The notes under the pieces are model-generated. The model was not told where the DNA came from. It searched no databases and saw only the letters and a list, made by a program, of their open reading frames with translations. A stretch of DNA of 64,000 nt. It comes from Pseudomonas viridiflava. GTDB taxonomy: Bacteria; Pseudomonadota; Gammaproteobacteria; Pseudomonadales; Pseudomonadaceae. The stretch covers positions 1 through 64,000 of the forward strand of contig NZ_UUON01000051.1 in assembly GCF_900590885.1 (NCBI RefSeq), given 5' to 3'. Positions 41,481-48,893 of the stretch are shown here, piece by piece. A program made the translations under genes and the position numbers. Position 1 is the first letter of the stretch, and every line of letters starts with the position of its first letter.

Positions 41481-43423
41481 ATCACCAGATACGCACGCCC
41501 AAGATGACAGCTGAGGTTGGCGCCGACTTCGGCGTTGCCCGCGCTGATGCCCAGGGATTTGAGCAGGGTATTGACGATCGGGTCGAGAATCGGCGACAGC
41601 ACATTCTGCACCAGGCTGGTCACCGAGTTGATTACAGTGGTCAGTGCCGTGGTGACAGCGGCCGTCGGATTGTTGGGCGTGCTACCCGTGGGCGGCACAT
41701 AAGTGACCTGCAAACCGCTCAAGGTCGCGCCGAGGCTGTTGATGACATTCACGGTGGTGGGCGGGCTTTTGTAGATCGTCAGCGCGTTGATGTCATTCAC
41801 CGGTGCAAACACCAGCGGGCTGGTTTGCGCGCCCACGGTGGACAGCGCCTTGAGGTTCAAGCCGCCGCCGACGCTGGCGGTGCGCGGCCCGCACACCAAT
41901 GTCAGCAAGCAAAACTTCTGGCCAAAGTCGATCAGCCGCACCGGCTGCACAGTCACCGGCGCAGACGATAAAAACACCGCCGCCGGGTCCACATAGCCGA
42001 CGCCCAAGGTGGCGATTGAGGTGGTCGTGCTGACCGTCAACGACTTGCTGGCCGGCGTGGCGCAGTTGAAATCGGTGACATGGGCTTGGGCGCTGCCCGC
42101 CTCGATATAAATGGATAGGTATGTGTTGATATCAACGTCGGTGACATTACACCCCACCAGACACAAAACGCCGCCGACGATGTCGGGAATATTGAGGTTG
42201 AGCAAACCACCGACCACCTTCGACACCGGTGTCGCCAGCCCGGTCAATATTGACGCCACGCCCGACACCAGCTTGAGCCCCGGCGCCTGCACAATCACCA
42301 GGGTTCGGACCTGCGCGGTGCGTACAAAGATCTGATCTGTCGGCGGGTTATTCGCCAGCCCGGCCTTGGCCAATGCGGGGTTGCCGAACGCCGACAACTG
42401 CGGCGGTTCGATCACTTTGGTCTGGATCGACACGCTGCCCAGGATCGGCACATTCACCTGGGTGGCCACACTCACGCCGCTCTTGCCATTGGACAGCTGC
42501 GCCACCGTCTCCAGCAGTTGAAACAGCTGCACACCGGTATTCAGCGCCGCCGTCGGCGTGCCCGTCGCCACATTCAGCAGGTTGCCCACAGTAAGCACCT
42601 TTGTGTTGGGCGCGATGGCCTTGATGGTCAGTACGTCATTGACCACTGCCTGCGCCGCCGAGCCATTCTTTTGCAACACCATTACCGCCGCATTGATCAG
42701 GTCGGTGGCCGACGCGGCGGTGTTCAACAGCGCGGTGTAGTCCCCCGCCGTCACGTTCAAGTTGATCGCCAACTGGTCCAGATAAAGGAGCAGGTTCACG
42801 TTGGTTTGCAGGATGCCATTCCAACCGGCCGGCGTGATCGACAGGCTACCGCCGAGCAGACTGCCGAGGGCGAAATTCAGTGTGGGAGATTGGCTGGAAT
42901 CCACCGTCAGCAGACTGCTGCGAATGGTCAACTGCGCCACCGGCGGCGCGTAGGCGGCCACGGCGGTGGCACTCAACAGGGTTTGCGTGGCAACCGGCGC
43001 GCCACTGAACATGTTCCAGATACCGCTGATGACACTGGTGACCACGCTGCGGGTTGCGACGACCCGGACCGCATCGTTTTTGTTCGGGTCGGGGGTATAC
43101 ACGCGGATATTGCCGGCATTGGTCACCAGGCTGCCGCAGGTCACGGTCAGGCCGCGACTGCCATCGCCGCCGACCAGGATGAAACCGTTACGCGTGGCGT
43201 TCTGCACGGCGTAGTCGTTGGCGGTGGTCGACGGGCTGCACACCCCGCCACGGCTGGCGGCTTCCAGCGCTGCGGAGTCGGCGACGGACTGCAATTTGCG
43301 TTTTTCCAGGTACAGGCGCCCGCTGTCCACCGCGAGCAGCATGAATACCAGGGCGACGGCCAGGGTGCCTGCCGCCATCAAGCCAATTGCACCACGCTGC
43401 CTGCAACCAAGTCGGGGAGACAT
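41477..43423 (-). CDS. tadG: Tad pilus protein TadG
   Basis: A protein of 648 residues with one N-terminal membrane segment preceded by a basic stretch (MSPRLGCRQRGAIGLMAAG) and a long periplasmic domain rich in Ser/Thr/Val and asparagine. The TadG N-terminal pattern LAVDSGRLYLEKRKLQSVADSAALEAA is clear (quoted within the limit as LAVDSGRLYLEKRKLQ). ATG 43423 has AAGGAG seven bases upstream, preferred over a TTG one codon earlier. It converges with pprA, the stop codons overlapping in TTAA. A REP lies 66-92 bases upstream. Confidence 0.88.
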   Translation of the reverse strand: MSPRLGCRQRGAIGLMAAGTLAVALVFMLLAVDSGRLYLEKRKLQSVADSAALEAASRGGVCSPSTTANDYAVQNATRNGFILVGGDGSRGLTVTCGSLVTNAGNIRVYTPDPNKNDAVRVVATRSVVTSVISGIWNMFSGAPVATQTLLSATAVAAYAPPVAQLTIRSSLLTVDSSQSPTLNFALGSLLGGSLSITPAGWNGILQTNVNLLLYLDQLAINLNVTAGDYTALLNTAASATDLINAAVMVLQKNGSAAQAVVNDVLTIKAIAPNTKVLTVGNLLNVATGTPTAALNTGVQLFQLLETVAQLSNGKSGVSVATQVNVPILGSVSIQTKVIEPPQLSAFGNPALAKAGLANNPPTDQIFVRTAQVRTLVIVQAPGLKLVSGVASILTGLATPVSKVVGGLLNLNIPDIVGGVLCLVGCNVTDVDINTYLSIYIEAGSAQAHVTDFNCATPASKSLTVSTTTSIATLGVGYVDPAAVFLSSAPVTVQPVRLIDFGQKFCLLTLVCGPRTASVGGGLNLKALSTVGAQTSPLVFAPVNDINALTIYKSPPTTVNVINSLGATLSGLQVTYVPPTGSTPNNPTAAVTTALTTVINSVTSLVQNVLSPILDPIVNTLLKSLGISAGNAEVGANLSCHLGRAYLVI

Positions 43424-43488
43424 CAAGGCACTCCTTAGCGCTTACTCTCCGTAGTTGTTGTGGAGTGTAGACAAGGCTGGAGCAAAAT

Positions 43489-43515
43489 GTGGGAGGGGGC
43501 TTGATCCCCTCCCAC
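43489..43515. repeat. REP hairpin upstream of tadG
   Basis: GTGGGAGGGGGCTTGATCCCCTCCCAC, a 27-base hairpin with a slightly altered loop, in the gap between the DUF4136 gene and tadG on the same strand. It could act as the transcript end of the former and reduce read-through into tadG. Confidence 0.88.
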
Positions 43516-43551
43516 AGGGGATTTGTGTTGGGTTTGGGGGTTGGGGTTGGG

Positions 43552-44109
43552 TTAGTGCGGGGGGTAGCTGGAGAGGATGCGGTTTACGGTGGTGCGGATG
43601 GCTTTGTCGCGCTCTTGGGGGTTGGGCGAGCTGGCGAGCATTTGTTCGTCGCTGCCGCGCCATACCAGCTTGCCGTCCTTGCCGTCGAGCAGGTCGATCT
43701 GGATGGTTGCCACTTTGTAGGTGATGTTGCGCGTTTCGTTGTACATCGGCGCGCCCCAGTAGCCGTTCCATGGGCCGCCCCATGCGCCACCGTAGTTGGT
43801 GGTGACTTGCTGCTGGCGGTCTTCGACGATCAGGTAGGCCTGCACGTTCAGGTCAGCCTTGCTGCCGACCGCTGCCGGGCGCAGGCCGCGCTGGTCGAGC
43901 TGCTCGCCCACGGCCTGGCGGATGCGTTGCTCGGTGAGGTCGCTTTTGATCCGCGGGTCATCCGGGCGGTATTGCAGCGCCGGGTCTTTCCAGGCCCAAC
44001 TGCGGTAGGCGCCGAAGTCTCGGCTGGCGTCAAAATCGTGGTTGACCTGCGCGCTCTGGCAACCGCCCAGCAGCACGACAAAAGCGAGCGTAGCGATACG
44101 ACGAAACAT
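43552..44109 (-). CDS. DUF4136 lipoprotein
   Basis: A protein of 185 residues with a lipobox (LGGC, Cys about 17). The DUF4136 core includes HDFDASRDFGAYRSWAW, then DQRGLRP and a repetitive aromatic stretch (YGGAWGGPWNGYWG), and KVATIQIDLLDGKDGKLVW. It is likely periplasmic and outer-membrane anchored; the function is unknown. The neighbour 44155-44757 is a diverged copy. Ribosome site is GGAG. Confidence 0.85.
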   Translation of the reverse strand: MFRRIATLAFVVLLGGCQSAQVNHDFDASRDFGAYRSWAWKDPALQYRPDDPRIKSDLTEQRIRQAVGEQLDQRGLRPAAVGSKADLNVQAYLIVEDRQQQVTTNYGGAWGGPWNGYWGAPMYNETRNITYKVATIQIDLLDGKDGKLVWRGSDEQMLASSPNPQERDKAIRTTVNRILSSYPPH

Positions 44110-44154
44110 GGTTTTTCTCCAAAGAAAGACCTGAGCTTTAAATGAGAATAGCGC

Positions 44155-44757
44155 TTAACTCGGAGGATAAGCCGTCATTGCCTTTTGCACCGCCTGGCGC
44201 AAGGCGTCTCCCCGCTCACTGAGGCTTCCCTGGCTGCCGGTTTCCGCACTGGCACTCCACACCGGCTGGCCGGTGCGGGCATCGAACAGGTTGACGCGGA
44301 CCACCACCACCTGCACTTCATAGGTGCGCACGATCGGCACCGAGTTGTACATGCCATAGCCGTTGCCATAGCGGTTATAGCCGCCGTAACCGTAGCCGTA
44401 GTCGTCCTGGACCTGCTTGAGGCGCTTCTCCAGGCGCACATCGGCGCTCACGAACAGGTCTGCCGGGCGGTTGTCGTGCAGGGGCCGCAGGCCGCGCTGG
44501 TCGAGGGCGCCGCTGACCGCCTCGGCCACTTGCGCCGAATCCGCCCAGGCCGTTCCCGCCGGCAGCTGGCCGTTGCGCCAGGCCCAGTTGCGGTAGGCGC
44601 CGTAGTCGCGCACCGGCGCCGGGTAGGCGCTGGCGTCAAAGGTGTTTGCTGCCTGGGGCGGGGCCGGTGGAATCGGCGCCGACGCGGCGACATAGGGATT
44701 GGGGCTGGAACAGGCTGCCAGCCCAAGGGACAACAGGATCAAACAGAGACGACGCAT
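44155..44757 (-). CDS. DUF4136 lipoprotein, paralogue
   Basis: A protein of 200 residues with a lipobox (LAAC, Cys about 16), a Pro/Ala-rich spacer, and the same DUF4136 layout: DYGAYRNWAW, DQRGLRP, the aromatic repeat YGYGYGGYNRYGNGYG, and VVVVRVNLFDARTGQPVW. It precedes the other DUF4136 gene by 45 bases and may form a unit with it, arising by tandem duplication. Function is unknown. Confidence 0.83.
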   Translation of the reverse strand: MRRLCLILLSLGLAACSSPNPYVAASAPIPPAPPQAANTFDASAYPAPVRDYGAYRNWAWRNGQLPAGTAWADSAQVAEAVSGALDQRGLRPLHDNRPADLFVSADVRLEKRLKQVQDDYGYGYGGYNRYGNGYGMYNSVPIVRTYEVQVVVVRVNLFDARTGQPVWSASAETGSQGSLSERGDALRQAVQKAMTAYPPS

Positions 44758-44781
44758 TTCGACCTCCGCAGACTGGGCCGC

Positions 44782-45531
44782 TTATACCGGACGGCAGATC
44801 CAGTGCAAATAACGCCCAAGTCCGGCAAAGCTTGGGTGACGACGGTGAGCGAGTTCCATCTCCAGAAGGTCCTGCAAATCCGCGCGGGCCTGGAATTCCA
44901 CCGGCATATAGTCGTGGAAAACCCGCACACCACTTTGGCTTTCGACCTGCCAAAGCCCGGCGAGTTGCGCCGCCAGTTCACGCGGGTCGAGCGGCTGTTG
45001 CGGGGTCAGGCTCTGCTTCTCGCCGGCCATGTCGTTCTTGCGCATTTTGCGGAAGTGGCCTTTGAGCAGGTTGCGATAAATCAGCGCATCACGGTTGTAG
45101 AACGCCAGCGACAACCAGCCGCCGGGCACCGTGAGCTGGTGCAGCACCGGCAGGATCGCGTGGGGCTCGGCCAGCCACTCCAGCACGGCGTGGCACAGCA
45201 CCAGGTCATAGGGCTCGGTGAGCTGGCCAAGTAGGTCCTGCCATGGCGCGTGGATAAAGGTCGCGGTCTGCCCGGCCTCGGCGAAGCGTTGGCGGGCGCC
45301 CTCGAGCATCGGCGCGGCGGGCTCGGCCAGGGTGACGTCATGGCCTTGCTCGGCCAGCCACAGCGACATATGCCCCAACCCCGCGCCGATATCCAGCACG
45401 CGCAATGGGCGTCTGGGCAAGGCTTCGGTGAGGTCGGCCTGGAGCACCGCCAGGCGGATGGCACCTTTGGCGCCGCCGTAGATCTTTTCGGCGAAGCGCG
45501 TGGCCAGCTGGTCGAAATGGCGGTCACTCAT
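44782..45531 (-). CDS. cmoM: tRNA cmo5U34 carboxymethyl methyltransferase (CmoM)
   Basis: A class-I SAM-dependent methyltransferase of 249 residues. The start DRHFDQLATRFAEKIYGGAKG and the SAM motif VLDIGAGLGHMSLWLAEQGHDV (about 45-66, quoted in part) match E. coli CmoM (SmtA). It methylates the carboxyl group of cmo5U in the wobble position of tRNAs. Its ATG overlaps the stop of the MazG-like gene by four bases, so the two are coupled. Confidence 0.87.
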   Translation of the reverse strand: MSDRHFDQLATRFAEKIYGGAKGAIRLAVLQADLTEALPRRPLRVLDIGAGLGHMSLWLAEQGHDVTLAEPAAPMLEGARQRFAEAGQTATFIHAPWQDLLGQLTEPYDLVLCHAVLEWLAEPHAILPVLHQLTVPGGWLSLAFYNRDALIYRNLLKGHFRKMRKNDMAGEKQSLTPQQPLDPRELAAQLAGLWQVESQSGVRVFHDYMPVEFQARADLQDLLEMELAHRRHPSFAGLGRYLHWICRPV

Positions 45532-45833
45532 TGGGCAAACCGCCGTTCGCTGTCGGCCAGCTTGGCACGCACCACCTCGTTCATGTCCAGGCCCAACTCA
45601 CTGCACAGCAACAACAGGTACAACACGATATCGCCGACTTCCTGCCCGGCATGGGCGAGTGTGTCGGCGGGGAGCTGGCGGGATTGGTCTTCGCTCAGCC
45701 ATTGGAAGATTTCCACCAGTTCGGCCATTTCGACGCTGGCGGCCATGGCCAGGTTTTTTGGGCTGTGGAATTGTTTCCAGTCGTTGTTATCGCGGATGCG
45801 GTGCAGGCGTTCGGTGAGGTGTTCGAGGTTCAT
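45528..45833 (-). CDS. MazG-like nucleotide pyrophosphohydrolase
   Basis: A protein of 101 residues of the all-alpha NTP pyrophosphatase fold. The metal-binding EXXE-type residues are in AASVEMAELVEIFQW and GQEVGDIVLYLLLL. It resembles the RS21-C6/dCTP pyrophosphatase group, a single-domain house-cleaning enzyme. Start ATG follows AGGAG. It overlaps cmoM by four bases. Confidence 0.85.
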   Translation of the reverse strand: MNLEHLTERLHRIRDNNDWKQFHSPKNLAMAASVEMAELVEIFQWLSEDQSRQLPADTLAHAGQEVGDIVLYLLLLCSELGLDMNEVVRAKLADSERRFAQ

Positions 45834-45899
45834 GCGGGGGGCTCCTGAAGGTGGGTAGCTTCGGGGGGATTGGGCTGGAAGGCAAGTGAACGTTTAGGG

Positions 45900-45994
45900 C
45901 CTCATCGGGGGCAAGCCCCCTCCCACATTTTGACCTGCGAACACTTTCAAAGGTGGGAGGGGCGGTGCGACGGTTCGACTTGCCCCCGATGAGG
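45900..45994. repeat. Inside-out REP pair at the 3' end of pbpC
   Basis: A REP at 45907-45926 (GGGGGCAAGCCCCCTCCCAC) and a longer variant at 45953-45987 (GTGGGAGGGGCGGTGCGACG...TTGCCCCC) face each other with their GTGGGAG ends inward. The outer arms CCTCATCGGGGGCAAG and CTTGCCCCCGATGAGG are perfect 16-base inverted repeats. This is the reverse of the normal REPIN order seen elsewhere in the window. It ends three bases before the pbpC stop. Confidence 0.8.
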
Positions 45995-45996
45995 GC

Positions 45997-48378
45997 TTAG
46001 TCGACGACGCTGAATTCGAGTCGGGCGGTTTGGCCGGCTTCGTCGAGGACGCTGAGCTGGTAGCGGCCCAGGCGCTCGAAGCTGGCGTTGATAAAATCCT
46101 GGTTGGCGCTGTCGCCCAACGGCGCGCCGTTGAGGAACCACCAGCGTCGGCCGCTGCCGCCGAGGGCGGAGAGCTTCAGGTGCAGGGTTTGTTGGCTGGC
46201 CGCCGGCAGGCGCAGTTGGTCGCCTTCGCGGATGCCGACGATGGATAAAGGTGAGGACGCAGCGAGTGCCGGCGGCGGGCAGTCCGGGTCAGGCGCCGGG
46301 ATGCGTGCGTCGCGGCGTTCAGCCCTGGGTAGCCAGGGCTCCAGGGGCGCGGGCCATAGGGCGATGGTTCTGGACTCCGCTGCGGGGCAGTGAGCGTCCA
46401 CCCGCAGGCCCTTGGCGTTGACCCACACGTTTTCCGTCAACCCCACACTCAAGGGTTGATCCAATGCCTGCAAGGTCGGCGGCGTGGTGTTGTCCAGCGT
46501 CCAGGCGAAGCGCTGGCGGCGGCAGTTGGGATCGCTGCGGCTCATGGGCTGGCCCAGCGGCCAGCAGATCGCCGCCACGCCGACATTGGCCGGCACCGGC
46601 CGCACGGGCGCGCTGATGCCGCGCTGGCTGTCGCGGTTGGTCAACACATCGTGAACCTGCAACATCAACGGCGCCGCCGAGGCCAGGCCGAACTGCCCCG
46701 GCACCGGCGTGCCGTCGGGGCGGCCGATCCATACGCCGATCAGGTAACGCGGCCCCACGCCAATCGCCCAGGCGTCACGAAAACCGTAGCTGGTACCGGT
46801 TTTCCAGGCCAGCACCGGCCGTTGTACCAGCTCGGCGCGGGGGTCGCGGTCGGGCCGCGCCTGGCCACTGAGGATGCGCCGTACAATCCAGGCGGACCCT
46901 GGCGACAGTAATGGCCGTTCTCTAAGCGTATCGTCCGGCTGTAATCGAATCGTTGCCGCCCTCCCTTCGCGGGCAAAGGCGCTGTAGCCGCTGACCAGGT
47001 CTTCCAGGCGGCTGCCCGCGCCGCCGAGGATCAACGCCAGGTTGGGCTCGGCTAACGCCGGCAACGCCAACGGCACGCCAGCGATGCGCATTTGCGCGGC
47101 AAAACGCTTGGGCCCGTAGGCTTCCAGCAGTTGCACCGCCGGCAGGTTCAACGAACTGGACAGCGCCGTACTCGCCGGCACCGCGCCGGTAAAGCCCATG
47201 GAGAAGTTGCCCGGCCGGTAATCGCCATAACGCCGGGGCACGTCCTGCAGCAGGGATTCGGAATGGATCAGGCCGTCGTCCAGGGCCATGCCGTACAGGA
47301 AGGGTTTCAGGGTCGAGCCCGGCGAACGCAGTGCGCTGATCATGTCCACATGGCCAAAGCGCTTGGCATCGTTGATATCCACCGAACCCAGGTAGGCGCG
47401 CACGGCCATGGTGTCTTCTTCCACCACCAGAATGGCGGCGGAGGTGTGTTCCGGCAGGCGCGCGCGCCAACCCAGCAGCAGGTCTTCGAGCCGGCGTTGC
47501 AGGGCGGCGTCCAGGGTGGTGCGAATCAGCGGCGGGCTGTCCGCGCGATTCAAGCGACGGGCGAGCAAGGGCGCCAGGCTCGGTTCCAGGCGGGGGGCGA
47601 GCAGCAGCGGTTCTTCGAGGGCTTCATCCACCGCCGACTGCGGCCAGACCTGGAATTCGCCCAGGCGGCGCAGCACCTTGTCCCGTGAGGCCTGGGCGCG
47701 CTGCGGGTGGCGGTCGGGGCGCAAGCGGCTCGGCGCCTGGGGCAAGACCGCCAGCAAGGCGGCTTCGGCATGGGTCAACTGTGCTGGCGGCTTGCCCAAG
47801 TACGCCCAACTGGCAGCCGCCACACCCTGCAACGTACCGCCGAACGGCGCACGGTTGAGGTACAGGTTGAGAATCTCGTCCTTGGACAGGTGCCACTCCA
47901 ACTGCGCCGTGCGCCACAGCTGGCGCAGCTTGCCGTGGAAGGTCCGCGAATGTGGGTCGAGCAAACGCGCCACCTGCATCGACAAGGTGCTGCCGCCAGA
48001 CACCACCCGCGCGCCCGTGAGGTTCTGCCACGTCGCCCGCACCAGCGCCAACGGGTTCACGCCGGGGTGCTGATAGAACCAGCGGTCTTCGTAGGTGAGC
48101 ACTGCGTCAAGGTAATACGGCGACACTTCACTGGTTTGCACCGGATAACGCCACACCCCATTGGCATCGGCAAATCGCCACAACGGCGTGCCATCTTCAG
48201 CCAGCACCACCCGCGCCAGATCATCCTTGGGCAAAGGCAAAGGCCAAATACGATCAGCCAGCCACAGCAGCGCAACCACCAACACCACAAACCCCAAACC
48301 CCACCGCAGTAATTTCAACTGTGGGAGGGGGCTTGCCCCCGATGGCGGTGTGTCAGTTGCCAAAGCTTTCACAGACAC
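45997..48378 (-). CDS. pbpC: Penicillin-binding protein 1C
   Basis: A bifunctional peptidoglycan synthase of 793 residues as drawn. A membrane anchor (about 28-45) is followed by the transglycosylase domain with TYEDRWFYQHPGVN (about 94-107) and the transpeptidase with SxxK in SPGSTLKPF (about 352), SSLN and KTGTSYG (about 507). A C-terminal PBP1C domain ends it. The upstream 20 codons lie inside a REPIN (48321-48422). The start is uncertain: GTG 48378 and GTG 48372 have no clear ribosome site, and TTG 48318 would give MKLLRWGLGF, closer to the family. The partner is the alpha-2-macroglobulin gene. Confidence 0.87.
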   Translation of the reverse strand: MSVKALATDTPPSGASPLPQLKLLRWGLGFVVLVVALLWLADRIWPLPLPKDDLARVVLAEDGTPLWRFADANGVWRYPVQTSEVSPYYLDAVLTYEDRWFYQHPGVNPLALVRATWQNLTGARVVSGGSTLSMQVARLLDPHSRTFHGKLRQLWRTAQLEWHLSKDEILNLYLNRAPFGGTLQGVAAASWAYLGKPPAQLTHAEAALLAVLPQAPSRLRPDRHPQRAQASRDKVLRRLGEFQVWPQSAVDEALEEPLLLAPRLEPSLAPLLARRLNRADSPPLIRTTLDAALQRRLEDLLLGWRARLPEHTSAAILVVEEDTMAVRAYLGSVDINDAKRFGHVDMISALRSPGSTLKPFLYGMALDDGLIHSESLLQDVPRRYGDYRPGNFSMGFTGAVPASTALSSSLNLPAVQLLEAYGPKRFAAQMRIAGVPLALPALAEPNLALILGGAGSRLEDLVSGYSAFAREGRAATIRLQPDDTLRERPLLSPGSAWIVRRILSGQARPDRDPRAELVQRPVLAWKTGTSYGFRDAWAIGVGPRYLIGVWIGRPDGTPVPGQFGLASAAPLMLQVHDVLTNRDSQRGISAPVRPVPANVGVAAICWPLGQPMSRSDPNCRRQRFAWTLDNTTPPTLQALDQPLSVGLTENVWVNAKGLRVDAHCPAAESRTIALWPAPLEPWLPRAERRDARIPAPDPDCPPPALAASSPLSIVGIREGDQLRLPAASQQTLHLKLSALGGSGRRWWFLNGAPLGDSANQDFINASFERLGRYQLSVLDEAGQTARLEFSVVD

Positions 48379-48422
48379 ACCGCAATCGGGGGCAAGTCGA
48401 ACCGTCGCACCGCCCCTCCCAC
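48321..48422. repeat. REPIN overlapping the pbpC start
   Basis: GTGGGAGGGGGCTTGCC at 48321 is mirrored at 48403-48422 by the longer variant CGCACCGCCCCTCCCAC, with gatggcggtgtgtc and gacacaccgcaatc inner arms. The element spans the first about 20 codons of pbpC as annotated and the upstream promoter region. Confidence 0.9.
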
Positions 48423-48541
48423 ATTAAACCGAGTCATTAATAGAAAACTCAAACCCGCAAACCTCTATGCTTATAGGGAACTAGCCTGTCGCAATAACAA
48501 CCAAAGGCACAGATACGCCCACCTCTTATCAGGACACACAC

Positions 48542-48835
48542 ATGCAGGTAGAAAGCTTTTTCGAATGGCTGGGCCAGGCGCTGGGCTCCATCATCCGCTT
48601 TATCGTCGATGGCCTCAGCGGGTTATTCGGTGCCTTGACCCACGCTGGCGGCAACTTTGTCGAAGGCCTGTCCCGCACCTTGGGCATGGACACATCGATC
48701 ATCAGCATCCTCACCCTGATCGTCGGCCTGCTGTTCCTGTACTCGGCCGTACGCGCCTTCATGCGCGCCTCGATCGTCTTCGGAATCATCTGGCTGCTGC
48801 TCGGCCTGTGGCTCCTCAGCTGGGTAGTCCACTAA
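48542..48835 (+). CDS. Small membrane protein of unknown function
   Basis: A protein of 97 residues. The N-terminal half is an amphipathic helix-rich part (FFEWLGQALGSIIRFIVDGL), the C-terminal half holds two hydrophobic segments (IISILTLIVGLLFLYSAVRAF and IVFGIIWLLLGLWLLSWVV, each within the limit when split). I do not recognise the family. It is a lone plus-strand gene between pbpC and the alpha-2-macroglobulin gene, which both run the other way, and is bordered by REP elements. Ribosome site is AGGACAC, moderate. Confidence 0.7.
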   Translation: MQVESFFEWLGQALGSIIRFIVDGLSGLFGALTHAGGNFVEGLSRTLGMDTSIISILTLIVGLLFLYSAVRAFMRASIVFGIIWLLLGLWLLSWVVH

Positions 48836-48841
48836 TCCCTT

Positions 48842-48867
48842 GTGGGAGGGGGCTTGCCCCCTCCCAC
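48842..48867. repeat. REP hairpin between convergent genes
   Basis: A 26-base palindrome of the GTGGGAGGGGGCTTGC class, six bases after the small membrane gene stop and 26 bases before the alpha-2-macroglobulin stop. It probably ends both transcripts. Confidence 0.9.
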
Positions 48868-48893
48868 ATTTGCCCCCATTTCAAATCAGGCAA

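Noticed and set aside
42518..43438. Plus-strand open frame of 306 codons
   Set aside because: Lies opposite tadG, whose N-terminal anchor and composition are clearly genuine.
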